Origin: Sphingobacteriia bacterium
Lineage (GTDB): Bacteria; Bacteroidota; Bacteroidia; UBA7662
Length of the DNA stretch: 13,322 bases
Direction of reading: 5' to 3'
NCBI GenBank assembly: GCA_009926245.1
Contig: RFPG01000012.1
Span: 1-13,322 of the forward strand
Shown: positions 8,311 to 13,322 of the stretch, in pieces
Position numbering within the stretch: position 1 is the first letter of the stretch
Layout: each line of letters opens with the position of its first letter
Program-made: the position numbers and the translations under genes
The notes under the pieces: model-generated
The model's database searches: none
What the model was told of the DNA's origin: nothing
What the model saw: only the letters and a program-made list of their open reading frames with translations

Positions 8311-8440
8311 ACTGCAAAAAACGGAGGAAGTCGATTCCAAACCAAAGAACATCGGCTTGGTTTAATTCTTTGTAATTTGCAAGAATCTTATGGAAAATTT
8401 TCAAAAAAGCCGATTTGGGGCCGCCCTGAACCCCTCCACG
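8311..8440. promoter_or_regulatory. Divergent intergenic region between lnt and the S8 protease
   Basis: This gap separates two divergent start codons, so it should hold both promoters. The A/T-rich core is about 8361-8400. On the plus strand, TAATTTG at 8373-8379 is one base short of the Bacteroidota -7 consensus TAnnTTTG. On the minus strand, TTGGTTTG (8345 down to 8338) matches it with one mismatch. Neither has a well-placed -33 TTTG, so these are weak candidates. If the plus-strand one is real, transcription would start near 8386, which fits translation from 8441 better than from 8390. Confidence 0.3.
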
Positions 8441-11400
8441 ATGAAGACATTCCTCAAGGGGTTCCTTGTTTTGGTCATTTCCGCCATCGCGTCCGCTTAC
8501 CCGATTGGCACCGCTGCTTCGGCTGTTTTGTCGGAATCCGGCCCATCGGTCTTTCGACTACCGCACCAAGGAGGCGTTTTGGAAATACCCATCCTGCCCA
8601 CCCGCATCGGAGAGATGCGCCAACAATGGAAAGGTTGGGCGGCTTGGAATGGCCGCATTTACCTGCTCATGGGCTGCAAGCGCTTGCCAACAGCCACGGA
8701 ATGGGAAGCTCTTAACCAAGAAGGGCTGCTTTTCGAGGGGTATCTGCCTCCGCTGGGTTTTTTTGTGTCGGCACCTTCAAATTTTAGTCAATCATTGTTA
8801 AAACAAATCCTATTTCCAAATTCCCCCATCCTTGCCATCGCCCACGTTGATCCTCTCCTGAAGCTGAGTCGGTTTCTAATGGAGAACGGGCTTCCACGTT
8901 TGACGGTTGAATCCGACGGACGCGCCCTCCTCCATGTCACACTGCAAGCGAGTGCATCGGTTGAACAATGGGCCAGGGAAATCAGCCTTGTTCCAGGCAT
9001 TGAAATCGCCAAATCCCCTCAAGGACAGAACGGTATCGCCCTGCGATTGACTCCCCAACTTTTGCCAACCCTCCTGCAACACCCAGCGGTTCAATTCATT
9101 GAACCTGGGAGCGAGCCCGGAGAACCCGAGGATCGAGAAGCCCGCAGTCTGCACCGCGGGCACGCCATTGATAACCTAGTGATGGGCGGTCGTCGCTTTG
9201 ATGGGGATAGCGTCGTTGTAGCCATCGCAGACGATGGCGCTATCGGGCCGCATATTGATTTTACGGGGCGTGTCACTCAATACACCACCAATACCGCAGC
9301 AGCCAACACCCACGGGGATATGGTCGCCGGTATTTCGGTTGGCAACGGCAACCTCAATCCAACCCGCATCGGCGCGGCCACCAAGGCCTATTTGCACATG
9401 TACGGAATTTCTGGTTACCCCCATGTGAGCAATGCCGTGTCCAACTTGAGCACCCTGGGAACCACCTTAACCTCCACCTCCTATTCCGAAGTCAACGGCG
9501 GTCTCTACAACAGCAGCGCGGTCAGTATTGATGCCCAAATGAACAGCAATCCCCTGCTGATGCATGTTTTTTCTGCTGGCAATGCCGGAACCTCGGACCA
9601 TGGTTACGGTGCCGGTTCCGGATGGGGCAATATTACCGGTGGTTACAAAGCCGGCAAGAATGTGATCGCCGTCGGCAACCTTCGGAACACCGATTCGCTC
9701 GAAAATTCATCGAGCCGAGGCCCGGCCAGCGATGGAAGAATCAAGCCCGATATCAGCGCCAATGGTTACAACCAAATGTCCACCGGCCCGAACAATACGT
9801 ACCAGGTGGGGGGAGGAACTTCCGCCGCATCGCCCAGTGTTATGGGAACCCTGGCTCAAATTAGCCATGCCTACCGCAGCTTAAATCAAATCCGCCCTCC
9901 TGCCGCGCTCCTCAAAGCCGCCATCCTCAATACAGCCGAGGATCTTGGCAATCCCGGGCCGGATTTTCGCTTTGGTTGGGGCCGAATCAACGCCCTAAGG
10001 GCGGTGGATTTGTTACAGGACAATCGATACCAAACCGGCACCCTCAACCAGGGAGATAGCCAGAGCTTGGTCTTGGATATTCCACCCCTTACCCGGCAAT
10101 TGAGGGTGATGCTCTATTGGGCGGACCGGGCAGGCGTCGCGAACGCTACCAAGGCCCTCGTCAATAACTTGGATCTCCGCGTTTTGACACCTGTTGGGAC
10201 CACGGCTCTGCCGTTGGTGCTCAACCCAACGCCCACCGTTGCAGCCCTGAATGCACCGGCCGCTCCGGGTATCGATACCCTTAACAACGTAGAGCAGGTT
10301 CGCGTCTTGAATCCTGCACCGGGGAATTATACGGTCCGCGTTCATGGGACCGGAATTGCCCAAGGACCTCAAACCTATTGGTTGGTCTATGAATTGCATA
10401 CCGATCAAATTAAAGTGACCTATCCCATGGGCGGGGAGAGCTTTGTTAGCGGAGAGACGGAATTGATCCGTTGGGATGCAACCGGCAATACCGGAACTTT
10501 TACCGTCCAATGGAGCAATAACAATGGACAAACCTGGTCGAACATCGCCACCAATTTGGGGCCGAATGTTCGCCATACCTCGTGGGTTGTCCCTTCGACC
10601 ACCGGTGGTCAATACAAAATCCGTGTTCTATCGGGCAGTCTAACGGGCGAATCCACCCAGACCTTTAGCGTCAGTCCTGCTGTGACGGGACTGGCCTTTG
10701 GCTATATCTGCCCCACCGAGCTGGGCTTGGTTTGGACACCAGTAAGCGGAGCGGGTCGTTACATCGTCCACCGGCTGGGGGCTCAAACCATGGATTCCAT
10801 TGGAACCACCACCGCAAGCAATTTTACGGTTACCGGCACCAACTTAACTTCCGAAGATTGGTATGCCATCACCGCCATTGGCAACGCCAGCGCGTGGAGG
10901 GGTCGCCGCAGTCTGGCCGTCGCCAAACCTCTGAATACCACGACCGGTTGCCAAACAGCCCCGGTTGCCAATTTTGGGGGGTCCTCCCAACAAGCCTGCC
11001 TGAACCAAACGCTCACCCTGCTGGACCAAAGCCAAAACGGTCCAACCACCTGGCAGTGGACCATTGTTCCGGCTTCCTTTGTTTTTGTGAACAATACCAA
11101 CGCTAACTCACCCAGTCCCCAAGTTCAATTCACCGCCAACGGCAACTACACCGTGACTTTGGTGGCAGGAAACAGCTACGGTTCCGATACCTTGAGCAGG
11201 CCCCAGTATATCAGTGTGGGGCAGGGTCAGTCGCTGCCGATTTCGGTTAATTTTTCGGGTCTAGGTCTGCCGTCCGGTTGGGCTCTCCAAAATCCTGATT
11301 CGTCAACAACCTGGGTTTACCGCAGCGGAACCGGCCCTGGAGGAAGCACCACCACCATGGCTTGGATTAATTTTTTTGCCTACAACGCCAGGGGCCAAGA

Positions 11401-12253
11401 AGACCGTATGGTGAGTCCCATCTTGGATTTGACCAATGCCAATCCACAAAACACCTGGTTGACCTTTGATGTGGCCTATGCTCCCTACAACACAACCTAT
11501 GTGGATGGATTGCGGATCGATGTATCATCCGACTGCGGAACCACCTATACCAATGGCGTTTACAACAAAAGCGGCAACAGCCTCGGAACCGTTCCGGCCA
11601 GCACGACGGCCTTTACGCCCACAACAGCCGCCCAATGGCGCAAAGACAGTGTCAATCTAGGAGCCTATGCTGGTCAACGAATCCGCCTGCGATGGACGGC
11701 AATTAATGATTACGGTAACAATTTGTATTTGACGAATCTGCAAGTGAGCAGCAGCGGGCAACCAACCGGTTTACCGGTCAGCGGTCGATTGGTCTATGCC
11801 AACATTACCCAAACATCCTTAAGCAATTCCTTGGTGATCCTCAAACAAAACAACCAAGTCCTGGCCACCGATACCACCGACGCTTTGGGTCAATTCAATT
11901 TAGGGTTCCGAGCCCCTGGATCCTATACCCTGGAGTACCTCACCTTCAAACCTTGGGGGGGCGTGAATGCGACCGATGCCTTGGGGATTAACCGGCATTT
12001 TGGGAACTTAGCTCCTTTGGCGGGGCTGCCCTTGGTCGCCGCCGACGCCAATGCATCCAATGCGGTGAATTCGACCGATGCCCTGATGGTATCCAGGCGT
12101 TTCTCGAATCAAATCAATGCCTTCCCCTTGGGCGATTGGGTTTGGGGGACCATGAATCTCAACATCGTGAACGGCGGGTCCTATACCAACCTTCTCTTGC
12201 AGGGCCTCTGCGGCGGAGATGTCAATGGATCCTACGTGCCTACCGGCCCCTAA
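8441..12253 (+). CDS. Secreted multidomain subtilisin-family (S8) serine protease with dockerin-like C-terminus
   Basis: Large exported protease of 1,270 residues. Residues 1 to about 28 are a signal peptide (MKTFLKGFLVLVISAIASA). A propeptide follows to about 235. The catalytic domain (about 235-525) has Asp264 (AIADDG), His291 (HGDMVAG), oxyanion Asn381 (SAGNAG) and Ser461 (GGTSAASP). A KP-43-type beta domain (about 530-648; LVNNLDLRV, NNVEQV, YTVRVHG) comes next. After it I read an Ig-like 'YPMGGESFVSGETELIRW' module (about 655-745), a fibronectin-III-like module (746-827), a PKD-like module (840-926) and a choice-of-anchor-J/cleaved-adhesin module (933-1105). The C-terminal part has two dockerin-like loops (VNATDAL at 1175; DANASNAVNSTDAL at 1202) and ends GDVNGSYVPTGP. 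I chose the ATG at 8441 because it starts the signal peptide; an ATG at 8390 is in frame and would add 17 residues. It is probably a surface or extracellular protein-degrading enzyme. Its sorting route is inferred, and I see no standard type 9 'PNP' C-terminal domain. Confidence 0.92.
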   Translation: MKTFLKGFLVLVISAIASAYPIGTAASAVLSESGPSVFRLPHQGGVLEIPILPTRIGEMRQQWKGWAAWNGRIYLLMGCKRLPTATEWEALNQEGLLFEGYLPPLGFFVSAPSNFSQSLLKQILFPNSPILAIAHVDPLLKLSRFLMENGLPRLTVESDGRALLHVTLQASASVEQWAREISLVPGIEIAKSPQGQNGIALRLTPQLLPTLLQHPAVQFIEPGSEPGEPEDREARSLHRGHAIDNLVMGGRRFDGDSVVVAIADDGAIGPHIDFTGRVTQYTTNTAAANTHGDMVAGISVGNGNLNPTRIGAATKAYLHMYGISGYPHVSNAVSNLSTLGTTLTSTSYSEVNGGLYNSSAVSIDAQMNSNPLLMHVFSAGNAGTSDHGYGAGSGWGNITGGYKAGKNVIAVGNLRNTDSLENSSSRGPASDGRIKPDISANGYNQMSTGPNNTYQVGGGTSAASPSVMGTLAQISHAYRSLNQIRPPAALLKAAILNTAEDLGNPGPDFRFGWGRINALRAVDLLQDNRYQTGTLNQGDSQSLVLDIPPLTRQLRVMLYWADRAGVANATKALVNNLDLRVLTPVGTTALPLVLNPTPTVAALNAPAAPGIDTLNNVEQVRVLNPAPGNYTVRVHGTGIAQGPQTYWLVYELHTDQIKVTYPMGGESFVSGETELIRWDATGNTGTFTVQWSNNNGQTWSNIATNLGPNVRHTSWVVPSTTGGQYKIRVLSGSLTGESTQTFSVSPAVTGLAFGYICPTELGLVWTPVSGAGRYIVHRLGAQTMDSIGTTTASNFTVTGTNLTSEDWYAITAIGNASAWRGRRSLAVAKPLNTTTGCQTAPVANFGGSSQQACLNQTLTLLDQSQNGPTTWQWTIVPASFVFVNNTNANSPSPQVQFTANGNYTVTLVAGNSYGSDTLSRPQYISVGQGQSLPISVNFSGLGLPSGWALQNPDSSTTWVYRSGTGPGGSTTTMAWINFFAYNARGQEDRMVSPILDLTNANPQNTWLTFDVAYAPYNTTYVDGLRIDVSSDCGTTYTNGVYNKSGNSLGTVPASTTAFTPTTAAQWRKDSVNLGAYAGQRIRLRWTAINDYGNNLYLTNLQVSSSGQPTGLPVSGRLVYANITQTSLSNSLVILKQNNQVLATDTTDALGQFNLGFRAPGSYTLEYLTFKPWGGVNATDALGINRHFGNLAPLAGLPLVAADANASNAVNSTDALMVSRRFSNQINAFPLGDWVWGTMNLNIVNGGSYTNLLLQGLCGGDVNGSYVPTGP

Positions 12254-12276
12254 ATAACCGCCCCCGGTCTTTTAGG
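12249..12276. terminator. Hairpin shared by the convergent S8 protease and rsmI ends
   Basis: CCTAAA (12249-12254) pairs perfectly with TTTAGG (12271-12276). Inside, after a 2x2 mismatch, ACCG (12257-12260) pairs with CGGT (12265-12268) around a CCCC loop. The protease stop TAA (12251-12253) and the rsmI stop (TTA on the plus strand, 12272-12274) both sit in the outer stem. A CTTTT run occurs on the plus strand, but it partly forms the stem. The position between two converging genes and the symmetry suggest a two-way terminator. The lack of a long T run after the stem keeps this tentative. Confidence 0.45.
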
Positions 12277-13012
12277 CATCCTCTTCGTTTTCACGGGATT
12301 CCATCGCGTCCGGTCGGGCCTTGGCTCCTTCGATGACCAGCACCATTTCGCCCTTGGGCGGTCGTTGGGCACAGGCCGCTTCCAATTCTCCCAAGGGCAA
12401 TCGCAGGGTTTCCTGATGCAGTTTGGTGAGCTCCCTCGCCAAGCAAGCGCGACGCTCGGGGCCCAGAGCGGTTTTGAGCTCCCCAAGGGTCCGAAGAATC
12501 CGATGAGGAGATTCGTACAAAATAACAGTCCGGCTTTCGGAACGCAGGCTTTCAATTCGAGTTTTACGACCCTTTTTGAGGGGCAAAAATCCCTCGAAAA
12601 CAAAACGATCGCAAGGAAAACCCGACAAAAGCAAGGCCGGGATGAGCGCCGTTGGGCCTGGCAGAACATCGACCTCCAATCCTTGTTCTAACAAAGCCCG
12701 CACCAAGAGAAATCCGGGGTCCGAAACGCCGGGCGTCCCTGCATCCGAAACCAATACCACGGTACGGCCGTTGCGAATTTGTTCCACAACCCTCGTTAAC
12801 ACGGCATGCTCATTATGCGCGTGGTAAGGCTGCAAGGGGGCGGTAATTCCCAAGAGTTTGAACAACAACCCCGTCCGTCGAGTGTCCTCGCAGAGGACTG
12901 CATCCGCACTGCGCAGAGCTTCCAAGCTACGAACGGTTATATCCCCCAAGTTACCCAAGGGGGTGGCCACCAGCAACAAACGTCCGCTTGATGCGGCAGA
13001 CCCGGAGGTCAT
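12272..13012 (-). CDS. rsmI: 16S rRNA (cytidine(1402)-2'-O)-methyltransferase RsmI
   Basis: SAM-dependent enzyme that methylates the ribose of C1402 in 16S rRNA near the ribosomal P site; cytoplasmic. It has 246 residues, shorter than the roughly 286 of E. coli, and ends soon after the catalytic domain in an acidic tail (ESRENEEDA). Tetrapyrrole-methylase-fold motifs are clear: LLLVATPLGNLGDIT (12-26), CEDTRRT (41-47), SDAGTPGVSDPG (89-100), LPGPTALIPAL (117-127), FEGFLP (139-144) and YESPHR. The ATG at 13012 overlaps the purS stop in an ATGA, a 4-base overlap typical of coupled translation. The stop lies in the hairpin shared with the protease gene. Its pairing with purS is a neighbourhood observation only, since the two enzymes have no known shared pathway. 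Confidence 0.96.
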   Translation of the reverse strand: MTSGSAASSGRLLLVATPLGNLGDITVRSLEALRSADAVLCEDTRRTGLLFKLLGITAPLQPYHAHNEHAVLTRVVEQIRNGRTVVLVSDAGTPGVSDPGFLLVRALLEQGLEVDVLPGPTALIPALLLSGFPCDRFVFEGFLPLKKGRKTRIESLRSESRTVILYESPHRILRTLGELKTALGPERRACLARELTKLHQETLRLPLGELEAACAQRPPKGEMVLVIEGAKARPDAMESRENEEDA

Positions 13013-13266
13013 TGTTCTTCGTGAATCCGAAAGTCAAAGGATTCCATGACCATATTGGCCAGGAGTTCGCGACAGGCCTTGGTGGTGATGGCTTCGGCCT
13101 CGGCACGATCAGCCGCCTCGAGGCGAAGGCGCAAATGCTTGCCAACCCGTACATCCTGCACATGGTTCAGGTTCAGGGCCGCCAATCCGGTCAGTACGGC
13201 TTTTCCCTGGGGATCCAGCAAAGCATCGTGCGGCATGATGTCAATTTCTGCAATAAATCGGGTCAT
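13009..13266 (-). CDS. purS: Phosphoribosylformylglycinamidine synthase subunit PurS
   Basis: Small (85 residues) structural subunit of the split FGAM synthase. In other bacteria a PurS dimer links PurL to PurQ and helps ammonia pass between them. The sequence has the usual form: an N-terminal beta strand (RFIAEIDIMP), then LLDPQGKAVLTGLAAL, VQDVRVGKHLRL and the C-terminal CRELLANMVMESFDF. The ATG at 13266 gives the family's expected N-terminus, and 56 A-rich bases precede it. The stop overlaps the rsmI start by 4 bases. The matching small purL lies at the other end of this window on the opposite strand. purQ is not visible and should be elsewhere on the chromosome. Confidence 0.94.
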   Translation of the reverse strand: MTRFIAEIDIMPHDALLDPQGKAVLTGLAALNLNHVQDVRVGKHLRLRLEAADRAEAEAITTKACRELLANMVMESFDFRIHEEQ

Positions 13267-13322
13267 AGGTATCGTGCGATAAAAAAGGAATATGGAAAAT
13301 AAAAAAGCATAACAAAAAACAA
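13267..13322 (-). promoter_or_regulatory. A-rich upstream region of purS
   Basis: Fifty-six bases before the purS ATG, rich in A on the plus strand and so T-rich in the direction of transcription. On the minus strand a TTTG is followed 20 bases later by TATTCCTTT. The spacing fits a Bacteroidota promoter, but the second element matches TAnnTTTG poorly. No Shine-Dalgarno sequence is seen. The last ten bases, CAAAAAACAA, also occur at 33-42 upstream of the purL unit. Confidence 0.25.

Noticed and set aside
8311-8352. Earlier ATG (8352) as the lnt start
   Set aside because: It adds 14 residues with no family counterpart and uses up much of the divergent promoter region; 8310 gives a normal Lnt N-terminus.
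8390-8440. Earlier ATG (8390) as the protease start
   Set aside because: It would place 17 polar, mixed residues ahead of a well-formed signal peptide that starts exactly at the Met encoded at 8441; kept only as an alternative.
10013-10612. 199-codon minus-strand open frame inside the S8 protease
   Set aside because: It is antisense to the beta domain and Ig-like module of the protease and has no recognisable features.
1-13322. Possible mobile element, CRISPR array, tRNA or rRNA
   Set aside because: I found no transposase or integrase, no regularly spaced repeats, no terminal inverted repeats and no recognisable RNA gene on either strand.

Overview
The window reads as a stretch of ordinary chromosome from a member of the Bacteroidota. 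Three things point there. The start codons lack Shine-Dalgarno sequences and tend to follow A/T-rich leaders. One gene encodes a DUF4783-type secreted protein, a family I know from Bacteroidota. The large protease has a KP-43-like subtilisin core followed by choice-of-anchor-J, PKD and dockerin-like modules and ends in GDVNGSYVPTGP, a layout typical of secreted Bacteroidota proteins. The Lnt catalytic-Lys region (KSKLVIGVEKLPYP) also looks Bacteroidota-like. Genes are G+C-rich by eye and intergenic DNA is A/T-rich. I could not place it below phylum.

Layout. Positions 1-134 are an A/T-rich upstream region. Two plus-strand genes follow: a secreted PepSY-like protein of unknown role (135-812) and purL (815-3112), 2 bases apart. 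A 55-base convergent gap with a 17-bp tandem repeat and a palindrome separates purL from a five-gene minus-strand cluster. In transcription order that cluster is lnt (8310-6703), an inositol-monophosphatase family gene (6688-5870), an M20 dipeptidase (5828-4452), a DUF4783 protein (4435-4010) and nadC (4040-3168). The gaps are 14, 41 and 16 bases, and the last pair overlaps by 31 bases, so it is probably one operon. A divergent promoter region (8311-8440) separates lnt from the plus-strand S8 protease gene (8441-12253). The protease gene converges on rsmI (13012-12272, minus). A hairpin between them contains both stop codons. rsmI overlaps purS (13266-13009, minus) by 4 bases, and purS has a short A-rich upstream region at the right edge.

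How the genes relate. PurL (small form) and PurS are two of the three subunits of the split FGAM synthase, here in separate transcription units at opposite ends of the window. No purQ is present. NadC (NAD synthesis), Lnt (lipoprotein maturation), the dipeptidase, the IMPase-family enzyme and RsmI (16S rRNA methylation) are housekeeping. The S8 protease and the two small exported proteins are the less ordinary content.

I found no tRNA, rRNA, CRISPR array, insertion sequence or phage gene, and no convincing new multi-gene system. The items most worth following up are the C-terminal dockerin-like tag of the protease, the PepSY-like protein joined to purL, and the nadC/DUF4783 overlap.
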